From Thysanoteuthis rhombus (taxonomy: Eukaryota > Mollusca > Cephalopoda > Oegopsida > Thysanoteuthidae): DNA of 64,000 nucleotides. The notes beneath the pieces were generated by a model that was given only the letters and a program-made list of their open reading frames with translations, was not told the origin of the DNA and did no database searches. The translations under genes and the position numbers were made by a program. The stretch lies in contig OY735227.1 in the NCBI GenBank assembly GCA_963457665.1, positions 43,871,742 to 43,935,741 on the forward strand, in the 5' to 3' direction. Below are positions 35,006-45,917 of this stretch, piece by piece; the first letter of the stretch is position 1, and every line of letters begins with the position of its first letter.

Positions 35006-36425
35006 TTGTCCCATATTTTTAATTTCCACATGTGGCATAAATGGTTTAACCAGGTCATAATTTTAACCGATTGTTGTATGATAGCTATATATTGTTGCGT
35101 TACCACCTTATCAAAATGAAAAAAAGTCTTGTCACTATATTTATATATAAAATGAGTTCAAATTCAGTCAGAAGTAGCGAGGCTGAAAGGAAAATTTCAA
35201 CCACAAAGATTTGTACATAACATAGTTGGACAAGTAACCTGCTCGCTCCTTCCACTGGGTAAAAACGCTGGACGGAATGGACCCTAACTCCATAGTCTGA
35301 TTTTTTACTACTGCCCCACTACCTCTACAGCCGGAGGCTGGTAAGCGCTATATTTCCTCTAGTATCTTTCTCCCAACTGATACTACTAAAATTCCAATTT
35401 CCCCACCGCTGACGCAGTTGTTCAGAGTGTCTTTGTTTGAAGAGTATTTACGCTTCAAACTAAAGCAATGAGAAGAGAAAGGGCTACTTTTAAGCTGTGC
35501 GCTGGTTGGCTAAAAGAGTCAAAACTTGCCGAAAAGCAAACTTTGATTGGCCGATCGACATCAATATTCCCACTGAAACTGATGGTTTCTCTTTCCTTTG
35601 TTTTGATTTGCCAGCACGCGTTTCATTGCACAGAGTTGTTGTTTTTGATGGGGGGAGGTGCTAAAAGATGCATTGTTTGCGGAAAATTCTTCAGAAGGCA
35701 ATTTCTAGGAGTATAAGTACATCTTGGGTAAGGGGTCTGGGCAAAAATGCTGTGAATACCGATGCAACCCTGTCTTTTCCCATTACTGGGATAACAATGG
35801 AAACACGACCTATAGAAAAGTATAGTAACTGTTTATTTTCAGTGCCAAGGAGGATTTCCCTTATTTCAAAACACGAATAGTACTTGGGCAACACAAGTGT
35901 CCTGGGCCGGGAGAGAAAAGTTGGTCAGTCTTTTCATATGTGCATGTATATATGACCATCGTTACATCATTTTTCAGCTCTGATGATTCGAGCTTATTAC
36001 TGGCTGTTTTCGTTCGTGGGAACTTCGACTTTTATACACTCCCCTATCTACCCACCCCTCTCTCTATCTCTCTATCCCCTCTCTCCCTGTGTGGTCTGTC
36101 CAAATATGTATATAGGGTCCCTTTATCTGCGTTCCGTTAGTGTTAATTAGCCGTACGCTGGTTGAATGGATTATTATCAGCCAAACAAGTAGATCCCTCC
36201 TCAATGTTTTGTAAACATCATAGTAAATTTGTTATTCATTGCATAAACCTCAACCTTTCGATTCCTCTGAAAGCATTGTATTAGCCAACGTTAGATAACG
36301 CTCACTTACGGATATAGAATGCAAGATTACACATACAAGTATCCCTGCCTTTTAGAAGCTCGCAACCCGTAGCCTTGTACCTAACTAAACAATATTTAGT
36401 AAATACGGATAGGAAACTCTGATAT
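35006..36425. other. Non-coding stretch, somewhat more GC-balanced at 35220-35720
   Basis: Two CCAAT-type words (GGTTGGCTAAAAG at 35503 and TGATTGGCCGATC at 35545) lie in an 80-codon frame. I see no initiator or exon, so I do not call a promoter. The rest is A+T-rich with no gene. Confidence 0.35.
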
Positions 36426-36426
36426 T

Positions 36427-36511
36427 CAGCCTGATCACCCAAGTTGAGCAGCGTCAACGTGGTCAGTACTTAGATGGGTTACCACTAAGAAACACCAGAT
36501 ATTGTGTGCCA
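36427..36511 (+). pseudogene. 5S rRNA-derived copy 1 (partial)
   Basis: CTGATCACCCAAGTTGAGCA, then GTCAGTACTTAGATGGG and an ending GTGTGCC correspond to the middle and 3' part of eukaryotic 5S rRNA (GATCACCGAAGTTAAGCA, GTTAGTACTTGGATGGG, GGTGCTGTAGGC). The pol III internal control region (A box, intermediate element, C box) is recognisable but mutated. The first ~40 bases of 5S are missing or unrecognisable. Confidence 0.8.
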
Positions 36512-36564
36512 CCTTCCAGGTTAAGTGATGCTTGCCATGTAAATACTGAATTTTATTGTGGATT

Positions 36565-36675
36565 AGTCGTTGAATCATGCTCAAAGCATCGCTTCTCGTC
36601 TCGTTGCTCAAGTTAAGCAACAATGAACCTAGTCAGTGTTTAGATGGGTGACCGCTTTGGTATACTATGTACTGC
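36565..36675 (+). pseudogene. 5S rRNA-derived copy 2 (near full length)
   Basis: GAATCATGCTCAAAGCATCG, CTTCTCGTC, CAAGTTAAGCAACAATG, GTCAGTGTTTAGATGGGTGA, CCGCTTTGG and TACTATGTACTGCA follow 5S rRNA from about base 10 to the 3' end. It lies ~170 bp after copy 1 in the same orientation. Either a decayed 5S tandem pair or two 5S-headed SINEs (SINE3 type). Confidence 0.8.
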
Positions 36676-36679
36676 AAAT

Positions 36680-36770
36680 CAGGGTTGCCAATCTAGAAGT
36701 GATTTTACGATTCAGGAAGTCACTCTCTAATTCGAAGAATTTAACAAAAACATCTCAATTGGCAACACTG
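36680..36770. mobile_element. Short element with GTTGCCAA ends
   Basis: CAGGGTTGCCAAT opens at 36680 and ATTGGCAACACTG closes at 36770, an imperfect 13-bp inverted pair around ~65 bp. It starts 5 bp after the 5S-derived copy 2. No convincing target duplication. Confidence 0.55.
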
Positions 36771-36904
36771 GACTTTGAAACATGAGAAAATATACTTTTA
36801 AAAAAAACATATAAATACTTTCAACACTGGACTTACAAATTCAAAAAAACAAAAAACGATAAAAAGCCAAATGTCCAAATCAGCAGCCCTGCTACGAACA
36901 GCTT

Positions 36905-37650
36905 GTTTTGATACATCTATCTTGATAGATAGATATAAAATAGCTGAAGCTTCAACCCAGACAAACCTTACACCGTTTTTAGGTGATATTGGTGAAATAA
37001 AAACTAAAAACTTTTCAACTTAGTAAAGACTAATCTGATGCTGGATGACCCATATGGATGTCATATTCACGAAACGTCCATTTAATTTGACCCTTTTAAG
37101 AAGTTTTTGGTCTCTGTATTAATCTGTTACTTAGAATAAACTCCCTTCTAAATGTTCACTAGACGAGTACAATCTCGACATTTTGAAATCCAGAGTGAAC
37201 AAGTGTCTCACTCAATGTCTTCTTGAAAATTCTCTTATTTTTCTACACTTTTAGTGTTTTTAACTCTTATGAGCCATTTTAACTCTCTTATTACTTATTA
37301 GTCATTTTTAATCTCAACCATGTTTTAGTGTTTTCAACAGCAATTTTAAAGTGTTTTTTTTACTGGCCTTAATTCTGTAACAAAAATAGATCCCCTCTTA
37401 CTAACCCCTTGATGTACAAAAGTAGCTGAAAGGCCATGTTTAGGGTGATTAAAAGCGAAATAAAATAAAATGATACCGTCTCTTATCAACTGATTTAAAA
37501 TGAAGTGTAAGTGATCTGTGATAGCAACAAATTGAAAAAGGAAGCCCATATTAAGAAGCAGTGAAAGTTGTTTAGAAATAGAAGATTTCGTAATACACAA
37601 TTTGTTTCTTCATTCTTTAAAGTTTGAAACTTTATGCAGAAGCCTGCTGA
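36905..37650. other. Non-coding stretch
   Basis: GATA repeats near 36923-36940; no gene or element recognised. Confidence 0.4.
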
Positions 37651-37659
37651 GGAATGGAC

Positions 37660-38610
37660 AGGTTTCAGGAAGGAGTAGAAAACGGGGAGAGGAAAGGGGG
37701 AAGAAGTACAGAGGGATGGGGGAGGAAAAGAAGCATGAAAAAGAATTGGGAAGAAGAGAACATTATGAAGGAAGAAAGTAAAAATATAGACGAAGGGGAG
37801 GAGGTGAGGAAAAATGAATGTTAGCGGGAATAGTTATGTGAAAGGGGGTAGAGAAAGAAAATGAAAAAGAAGACGAGGAAAAACAGGAAAAAGACGTGAA
37901 AAAAGAGGGAAAAGAAGTATTTGCAGAAGAGGAGAAGGATGAAACTAACTGAGAAGAAAAAGAAGAAGAACAAAGAAAAAAAGGAGAAGAACGGATTGGA
38001 AGAAAGAAGAATCAAAAAGAGGAGGAATTTGAAAGGAGGAGAAGGAAAAGAAGAAAAAATACTATGGAGCAACGAAAAGAAAAAGGAGAATGGCAAAAAG
38101 AGAAGAACGAAAACTGTGGGAGAAAAAGGAAAAGAAGAAGAATAGGACTCCCAAGAGATGAAGAACAGGAAGAAGAAAAAGAAAACTAGGATATCCAAGA
38201 CAGAAAGAAGAGAAAGACAATAACGCCCACGAGAGAAAGAAGAAGAAAGGATGTTCAAGATTGAAATAGAGGAAGAAGGAGAAAAGGATGCCTAAGAGAG
38301 AAGAAAAAGAAAAAGAAGACAAAGATGCTCAAGGGAGAAGAAGAAGAAAAGGATGCCTAAGAGAGAAGAAAAAGAAAAAGAAGACAAAGATGCTCAAGGG
38401 AGAAGAAGAAAAGGATGCCTAAGAGAGAAGAAGAAGAAGAATCCTTTTCTTTTTCTTCTTCTCTCTTCCTTTCTTCTCTTCTACAAGAGAGGAGAAGAAA
38501 AGGATGTCTAAGAGAGAAAGAAAAAGGAGAAAAAGAAAAGGATGCCTAAGAGAGAAGAAGAAGAAAGAGATGCTTATGAGAAAAGAAAAAGAAGAAAGGG
38601 GTACCCAAGA
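37660..38610. repeat. Polypurine (GA/A-rich) tract, ~950 bp
   Basis: Almost entirely A and G on the plus strand. Inside it a ~63-bp unit (GGATGCCTAAGAGAGAAG, then ACAAAGATGCTCAAGGGAG) repeats at about 38286, 38350 and 38413, with partial units near 38504 and 38540. A pyrimidine block at 38440-38483 reverses the strand bias and can pair with its purine flanks. Open frames of up to 145 codons here are low-complexity artefacts. Confidence 0.95.
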
Positions 38611-38807
38611 AACGTTGACTTGATCGCCCAAACTAATATCTTTTGAACAAAAAAAAATGGAGGCAAAATCCCACAAAGGAACTGATTAAGTTGTCTGCTG
38701 TAAACATAATTTTTAGCAATAAGGAAGTTGGACGAATTACAAAAAGAGGAAATGAAAGGTGAAAGGCTGCTTGTGAAAGGTTTTCGGAAGAAGAGCGGCT
38801 TTGTTTC

Positions 38808-39043
38808 TAGGGTTGCCAATTCGGCGCTTTTCGCGCTAGATTTAGTGCGTTTCTTGTTTTAGCAGTGCGAAAGAGCACTAAATTAGCGTGAGAGTTCTTG
38901 AACATTTTGGACATTTTGGGGCGTGTTTTGACCATGCTTAGCTTATTTTTTTGTCTGTTTTGGACATTTTTAGCTCTTTTTTCCAGCTACATTTTTTAAT
39001 TCACTGCCTTACAGAGAAAAATGTTTTTAAATTGGCAACGCTG
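38808..39043. mobile_element. Short element with GTTGCCAA ends
   Basis: TAGGGTTGCCAATT opens and AATTGGCAACGCTG closes it. The ~235-bp interior has repeated TTTTGGACATTTT words and no ORF. The flanks TTGTTTC and CTGTTTC match at 6 of 7 positions, a possible target duplication. Confidence 0.55.
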
Positions 39044-39524
39044 CTGTTTCCTTTTTGTCTCTTTTTCCCTTTCCCCACAAGGGCAGAATTCAACAGAATT
39101 CAAAGGTCGGCATTTTCATGTGGTGACCCTCGTGCACATATTCCGGTTGGGACAAAAATTATGTAGTTCCCTTGGTACTTCCCTTTGGGATGCTTTAGCC
39201 ATCATGGATTGACCCTGACCCTACTCCATCGAGTGCAATGGGTAGGGAGTGAATGGCCCCCTCGAAACAAAAATTCGATTTTCTGGCTTCCGGCCAAAAG
39301 ACCCGAGACCTGAGCTTCTCAACAACTTCCTTGTACTTTATTCATATCACTCACTCACGCACACACGCATCCCGATTGGATACATTAATTACTTTAATGA
39401 GGAGAAAAACAATTTGGTTTAGTGAGTATGTATTATGATGGAAAACAATGAACGGCCTTGGCTAGCAATAAGGAATACACTTTCTCTTTTTCTCTTTCTC
39501 TCATGCATATACGTATAGGATGAC

Positions 39525-39670
39525 GCACATGATAAGTGCCCAACGAACGAGCAATTTTTAAAAAGTTAACAAAAGCGGATTCAACATTTGATGGACTTTC
39601 TCTCGCGATCTTTTCGTTATTTTCTGAATTGCAATGTTCATTTTTTAATGTTTTATTTTGAATCCTGAAC
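39525..39670. mobile_element. Fold-back MITE family F, copy with altered right side
   Basis: GCACATGATAAGTGCCCAAC and AATTTTTAAAAAGTTAAC match the left arm of 61305-61545. TTTTCGTTATTTTCTGA and GCAATGTTCA also recur, with a ~40-bp insertion between. The remaining 39044-39520 holds no gene. Confidence 0.5.
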
Positions 39671-40455
39671 ACTCAATCTTATGATTCCGGTGCATATTAC
39701 AATGAAACTTATCGTGCTATTTAAACATAATCACTGTTTTATTTATGTTTTTTGTGAAATATCTGGTGAAAATCATGTGTCATTTTCGACAGTTTTACGC
39801 GCAAGATTTTTGTTATTGTGGTAGATATTAATTATACAGTGCAAATTTCAAATCAAAATTCGGACAGCAACACGTGTATACGTGAACACACACACACACA
39901 CACGCACGCACAAACACACAAACACACATATGGGAGGGACAAATAGGGCATTTAACCCCTAACCCTGTATCAGGCCTTCACACCTAAGGTGAGAGGAGCG
40001 AAAGTTGAAGCCATATGGTCAATAAGGGATAATGGCACAGAACAATTGTTTCATGGAATCCCAAATTGATGTATCCATATAAAAAAAGTTCATGATATAT
40101 ATATATATAAATTATATACATATATGCGACTCGAACGCAAAAAAATGATTTATGCAGTTTACAGAGAAAAAATTACGATTGATCAATGTGTCAAATGTGA
40201 TTTGTGAGGTTTCACGCAGAAGATTTTTAGTTGAAAAACGTTCAATTCATTAGAAGACGGCAAAAGTCAACCAGAGCAATCATGAGCGTATGGAAACCTT
40301 TCGGTTAAGGTGGACAAAGGTCTGATTTGCTCGAAATTTGACTCTGTTTTGCCCGAATTCGGATGGTCCCCCTAGCTTGTATGTTCTGGGTGGATCTGAA
40401 GGATTCGATACTGGAAATGAAAAAGAATTGTCTTTCTTTTTTACTTCATATATAC

Positions 40456-40463
<8 letters not shown>

Positions 40464-40495
<32 letters not shown>

Positions 40496-40502
40496 ATGGG
40501 TG

Positions 40503-40551
<49 letters not shown>
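40464..40551. repeat. (TG)n and (TA)n microsatellites
   Basis: TG run 40464-40494 then TA run 40507-40551. The Val-Cys and Ile-Tyr frames across them are artefacts. 39671-40463 has short CA and TA runs and no gene. Confidence 0.95.
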
Positions 40552-40554
<3 letters not shown>

Positions 40555-40935
40555 GCATATGACCCGTGGGAAATCCCAAGGTTATTATAAAACCTGTAAG
40601 ATATAAGATATCACAATGTAACAGTTTTGAAAGAGCAGATTAATAAGATTTAATTTCAGAAAAAAAAATCAGACGCATAAACTTGTAGATGATTATTTTA
40701 GTTTTTTGGTATTTTGGTGTTAGATTCTATAAAATCAAATTAAATTCTCATTTAACAAATTGAATTAATTCTATCTTACTTTTATCAATTATTTTTCTTA
40801 GTTGCTGGTAGCGGAAGTTACGGAATGACTGTCACGCAGTTCACTATTTTTCCACACCACTATATATATAGGAATAGATAGATTTTCCGACAGGATGATT
40901 ATAAATTGCGTTATATTATATGTAAACTCTTATTT

Positions 40936-41145
40936 GAAATGATCTCCCATCATTACACAGTTAATATTTCACTTGGCCTTGACAAGGTAAATAGAATAAA
41001 CAATTAAAGAAAATGAGGTTGCAGCAGAAATCGTACCAGCGACCGATAACTGTTTTCACTCCAAATCTTCATTTCGTTTTATTCACGGTCTATATCTGCT
41101 CTATTCGTTTCTTTCAACGCAACAGTTATGTATTAAGAAATGAAT
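40936..41145. mobile_element. Fold-back/tRNA-like element, second (partial) copy
   Basis: GAAATGATCTCCCATCATTA matches the arm of 545-914. It is followed directly by the tRNA-like module in reverse orientation (CAGCAGAAATCGTACC, about 41025) and then by the central segment (CACTCCAAATCTTCATTTCG, CTATATCTGC, TTTCTTTCAACG). The right arm is absent. Confidence 0.65.
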
Positions 41146-41846
41146 AAATCATATGACATTCAAGCATGGATAAATTATGCAATGTATATTTTGGTATTTT
41201 TTTGAGGACGACATTATTCGTAAAGAAGTGTGATTCAAAGAGTTTAGGTCTAATTCTTAGTCTTACTCAGAACTGCTTACATTTATACAAAAATGTATGT
41301 ATTTGTATGTTATCCATACATAATTTCAAGAGGTTTTTGATTCAGATTTTACACTCAACGAAAGTTCTTTTTTTATTTTGATCTTCAACTGGATTACGTG
41401 GTAACAAAATTAGTTTTACTTTTCAAACAAACGATTTTCCCTTCTCTCAATTTTCCACCTTCCACTCTGTCTCTATCTCAAGGCTAAGGCGGCTAAGACA
41501 GCCATAGAAAGGTCTTGTTGGTACATTCATTACCTGGTATTCCTCGACATCGCTCAACTCTAGTGAATTGCCCGTATGTATTACATATATTATCTAAAAG
41601 CCTAGTGTAAATACGAATATCAAATTTATAGTGATAATTTCGCCAAGAACTGGCTTCATCAGACCAAGATTGAGTAAATGAGGGCACAAATCTGGGAAAC
41701 AGAGAGAGGGAAAGAAGATTCTTATTTGTATGGTGGTGTTGGAAAGGCAAAGTTAGTATGTACCATGGTTCAAAATTATCACCAATAATGTGAATAAACA
41801 ATGATATATTCGTATTTGCATTTGGTGTTCAGATTGTTTTTTTTTG

Positions 41847-41849
<3 letters not shown>

Positions 41850-41889
<40 letters not shown>
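41850..41889. repeat. (TA)n microsatellite
   Basis: About 40 bp of alternating AT; 41146-41849 upstream shows no gene. Confidence 0.95.
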
Positions 41890-41893
<4 letters not shown>

Positions 41894-42429
41894 ACGTTCC
41901 ACCTGTTCATTCTGGCATTATCTGATGGAGATACGGGAGTTTGACTGTTATATAGGATCCGTCTTTTGTAGTGGATAGGTTTAGTGATTAGTTATATTAA
42001 GTTTACAAAAAAAATCAGAAGGGCAGGTTTGTGTGTCTGGTCAACAGGGAAGTATTGAATAACGCCTTAGTATAGGTCTGAAACAGGAAATAGATCTTTG
42101 AATGTTTGATATATATATATATATATATATATATAAATTCATATATATATCAATAAATATACACATCAATATCAATATAGATATATATCATGGAATGCTT
42201 ACGTAATCATTTGCTTCCTTGTTGGCAAGAACTATTGTCCGACCGTCAGTCTGGAAGATGAAGTTAGCATTCTTGGTGGCCTATTCATAGAAAATAACGA
42301 TTACACCAGACGTTTCTCTGGTAAAATGATTCTTTAGAAACCAGAAGCTTTTTTTATTAAAAGGAAGAATAATATTTACTGTTAAATGCTGATTGTTTCT
42401 TATACAGGATGTACTCATCTAATCTAGCA

Positions 42430-42875
42430 TTCTGTGGTCCGGTAATTCCCATGGTCCGGCACGTTTTGGATCCGTCGCCATTGGTTTGTGGATCTGCCCC
42501 TGGAGTCCTTCGATTCGGTTTGGAATGCGGTTTATACTATTTAAGAAATTTTCAATTGGACGATTGAAATTAACGTTTTTCGATAAAAACAGAATATCCC
42601 AAAGCCTTATTATAAATTACAAATAAGCCGTAATCAAATCGTAAAGTTTGAAATTCAAACCGAAACTTCAAACTGTTAATCTTCAGAAATACCGATTCGG
42701 AGTACGCTATCCATAACAAGGCTAGTGCTGTTAACAGCGCTAAGGCACCAATGTTGGTTTACACTCCACCTGAATGTTTCTGTGACACAGACACTTTGAT
42801 TTTTTTTTACAATTGGTATCTTGCGTATAGGTCTATTTTTGATTACCGACATTTTATGAGGTCCGGCCAACTAAA
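42430..42875. repeat. Inverted-repeat block inside array unit 1
   Basis: TTCGGTTTGGAATGCGG (42514) is the inverse of the TTTGAAATTCAAACCGAA segment (42648-42665). TGGTCCGGCAC at the left and GAGGTCCGGCCAAC at the right resemble TIR-like ends of pogo/Tigger type. A diverged copy occupies about 43985-44225 in unit 2. No ORF. Confidence 0.5.
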
Positions 42876-42984
42876 AAGGTGCAAGTGTATTAAAACATGA
42901 AGGGTCATGAATAATGTTCAATATCAAAAGTGACTCATATGCATCCAGGGCTAATATTAAGTTGCTACCTATGAAATGTATTAT

Positions 42985-43700
42985 TACATCATAGAGAATA
43001 ATGAAATGAATAATGAAAGATTTACTTATGTGGAGGCTGTAATTGCAATGGTATCCAAGGAGTTAGAATAATTTTCATGTATCACTTGGTACTCAAACTG
43101 CTAAAGACATCAACAAAGTGCAGTGTGAACTGTTCGGTGTTGGTTCAATGGATTTAGATCTGAAAACATGGATACCTGAAGGGAGGCCCAAATCTTAATG
43201 TTGATGAATTATCGATTGCAGTGGCTAACCACCCACGAACACTTCTTTTTATGGAGACTCCCTGAGTTCAATCGCGACCATATCTGGTCATTTCAGGACA
43301 AAAGAAAAGGTTAGAGTCCTGCATGAACTGGATGAAATGCTCCATAACAGTTCATGAAACCACACCTCTCAGCTGACGATGTCTGAGCTTAGGTAAATGA
43401 GAGAGAACTGGTGTTTGAAGTATTGAAGCATTTTCTATATTCACCTGACACTTTTCCGACAGTTTATCACCTTTTCATACAATTTGAATTTCATGTCCAC
43501 AATGAAAGGTTCAATACTAAGGAAGCCATAATTCGTGCTTTTACTGGATTTATGGCTTCTGAAATAAAGAATTGTATATGGCTGGCATATCATCATTTGA
43601 GGATCATTGGTGAAAGGATATTGCTTCAAATGGTGTCATATTTTGATTGAATATTTACTGTGTTCCGTTATTATCACCCTTATCTTACTATTCAAAAACA
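42985..43700 (+). pseudogene. mariner transposase relic, array unit 1 (internal deletion)
   Basis: 5' part: frames recall the mariner helix-turn-helix region (INKVQCELF...VQW, then LNVDELSIAVANHPRTLLF). A middle section ends in LHELDEML. The frame 43411-43650 then gives FEVLKHFLYSPDTFPTVYHL, RFNTKEAIIRAF and MVSYFD, the mariner C-terminus. The third catalytic aspartate (TDYHLF in the family) is Val here. About 300 bases with the first two catalytic aspartates are missing. It cannot encode an active enzyme. Confidence 0.85.
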
Positions 43701-44389
43701 TTTCATACGTAGCTAACTGATATATATGATAAAAGCTCAAATTATTTCTCGTGAAAAGCCCACGTAATCATTTACTTCCGTGTTGGCAGGAACTATTTTC
43801 TGTCCGTAAGGGGGAGTTAGCATCCCAGGGCTCCTATTCTTAACGATTTCTGCAGACATTATTCTGGCAAAATGATTCTTTGAAAACCTCAAGCTTTTTA
43901 CCACAAGTAAGAATAACAAGAACAGTTTAATGTTCATTGTTTCAAATAAAGGTTTTATCTCTCTAGCTCAGCTCTCTGTGACTCGTCTTTCGATTCAGTT
44001 TCCAACTGCAGTTTAAATCGTAATATAGAGAAAAAAATATTTTTTTAAATTTCGAAATCGACTATTAAAAATCGACGTTTTTTGATAAAAATTGAATACT
44101 ATGAAACCTTATTATAGATTAAAAATAAGATTTCTCGAACTATAATCAAACCGTAAACTGCGGTTTGAAATTAAAACTGAAACTTTAAACCGTAAATCTG
44201 TTGTCTGGCATTTTATACGGTCCGGCAATAGCTAAGGACCAAAGTTAACAAATGCAAATTACTACATTATGATAGGGTCGTGAATATTCTTCAATATCAA
44301 AAGTGTCCCATATGCACCCATGGTTAATATCAAGTTGCTTGTTACCCACGATATGTCCGTCTTAACATCATAGAGAATAATGCTAAAAG

Positions 44390-44990
44390 GGGAAGATTTA
44401 CTCATGTAATAGTATTTTGTTTATGGCAAATGTAATGTCAATAGAGATATGATACTCGATTAGAGATTTTCGGTCCAAAATAGCAATGGTGTCTGCTCTA
44501 AAAGTTAGACTAATTTTCAATTACTATTTATAGTGAGAACATAATGCTACATGAACAGCTGAGAATATCAATAAAGCATTTAGAGTGAACGCTACTACAG
44601 TGCAAACTGTTCATCGTTGGTTCAACAGGTTCAGGTCTGGAAGTAGGGATATTAATAATAATCCACGGTGAGGTCTCCAACTGTACTTAATGATGACGAA
44701 CTATTGACAGCAGTGGCTAAAGACCTACTCACAATATTTCGAGCACTTTCTGGAGACTGTAGGTGTTCAACAGCCATCATATTTCGTCATCAAAAGGCAA
44801 TTGAAGAAGTTAAAGAATCGGAAAAATGGGCCCCACATGAACTGAATGGAAAGCTCCATAACGGTTCTAGAACCCACACCTCTCTGCTATGTCGATCTAA
44901 GCCTAAAGAATTTATCATATTTTGATTAGATAGTTACTGTTTTCATTTGTTCATATCGTCCTTACCTTATTTTTCAAAAAATGACGTTTC
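44390..44990 (+). pseudogene. mariner transposase relic, array unit 2
   Basis: The frame from 44668 reads SPTVLNDDELLTAVAKDLLT, FRALSGDCRCSTAIIFRHQK and KWAPHELNGKL, the linker and second helix-turn-helix of mariner (DEL..V..DP...RELA...V..H, KWVPHEL). Upstream TVQTVHRWFNRFRSGS matches the VQRWFxRFRSGD segment. After HELN the copy jumps almost directly to the 3' end (TATTTTGATTAGATAG). No catalytic residues remain. Confidence 0.85.
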
Positions 44991-45001
44991 ATATGTAATC
45001 A

Positions 45002-45003
<2 letters not shown>

Positions 45004-45043
<40 letters not shown>
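45004..45043. repeat. (TA)n microsatellite
   Basis: About 40 bp of TA between the end of array unit 2 and the start of unit 3. Confidence 0.95.
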
Positions 45044-45046
<3 letters not shown>

Positions 45047-45669
45047 CTAGGTTATTTCTTATAAGATGCCCACGTAATAATTTTCTTCCGTGTTGGCACG
45101 AACTATGGTCCGTCCATCTGTCCGTCTGGAAGAGGAAGTCAGCATTCTTTGGAGCCTATTCTTAGAAAATGACGACTTCAACAGATATTTCGCAGGCAAA
45201 ATGATTCCTTGGAAACCGCAAATGTTTCCAAAAAGAGAAAAATAATAAGAACAGTTTAATGTATATTACCTCAAATATTACTATACCGTGAATACCATTT
45301 TAATATAAAAAAAATCCCATGTGCAGCTAGGCTTAATGAAACCCGAGAAATCAGTCTTTGATCACTGCTTCTTCTGTTCATACTTTTTTTCTCGCTAAAA
45401 ATCCTTCAACACACATGGTAAAAATATTCCAGAATGATAAGGATACTCCTCTAAGAAGAGGGAGTTATTGGGTGCTCTGAATGATATTATGACATCACCC
45501 CTACTACTTCTTTAAGGTCTAAGTCTTTGTGTACAGAAGTTAGAATGAAGTCGTCCGTGTGCCACACATAGTGAACTGGAGTTACGGTTTAAGTAACCAG
45601 AAGTTATTTGTTACTTTATGCAACCAGAGAACAATTATGCAAATATATACAATAATCGGTCAAACAGGG

Positions 45670-45915
45670 TTACGCTAATATAATGTAAGCAGCAAGGAAA
45701 ATGGCTGATATAACAAAAATACTCAAAATCCTCGTCAATCAATTTTAAGCCATATGTGCCTATTGGTCTATAATTCATCAATCCTGAAAAATGTCCATGG
45801 AAAATATTCTTATGAAAAAGTGGATCATATTACGTGTAAACACTCTCAAGATGATAAGAAGCATGTTTTTTAGTTTTTTTTATAGATAAATTCGCGTTAC
45901 CATGGTATTATACTT
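45670..45915 (+). repeat. Dispersed repeat, copy 2
   Basis: Collinear with 34760-35005 (AGCAAGGAAAATGG, CATATGTGCCTATTGG, ATTACGTGTAAACACT, GATAAGAAGCATG). Interrupted on the right by the RTE copy that begins with (CAT)n at about 45920. Confidence 0.6.
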
Positions 45916-45917
45916 CC

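Larger units (their letters stand above)
42108..45290. repeat. Tandem array of a composite mariner-bearing unit (2 full units plus a start)
   Basis: The block CACGTAATCATTTACTTCCG with GTTGGCA and GAACTAT occurs at about 42197, 43758 and 45068 in one orientation, i.e. periods of ~1561 and ~1310 bp. Within each unit it is followed by GGCAAAATGATTC, an inverted-repeat block (AAACCGTAAA-type), GCATTTTATACGGTCCGGC, the shared TCAATATCAAAAGTG, and a mariner fragment. The shorter second unit lost ~250 bp around the mariner 3' region. The array starts and ends near (TA)n runs. Confidence 0.85.

Noticed and set aside
35465..35720. Host promoter with CCAAT boxes and first exon
   Set aside because: Only two CCAAT-type words and a short frame without a recognisable protein, start context or donor site.
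37821..38258. 145-codon minus-strand frame rich in Phe, Ser and Leu
   Set aside because: It is the complement of the polypurine tract. Compositional bias alone keeps the frame open.
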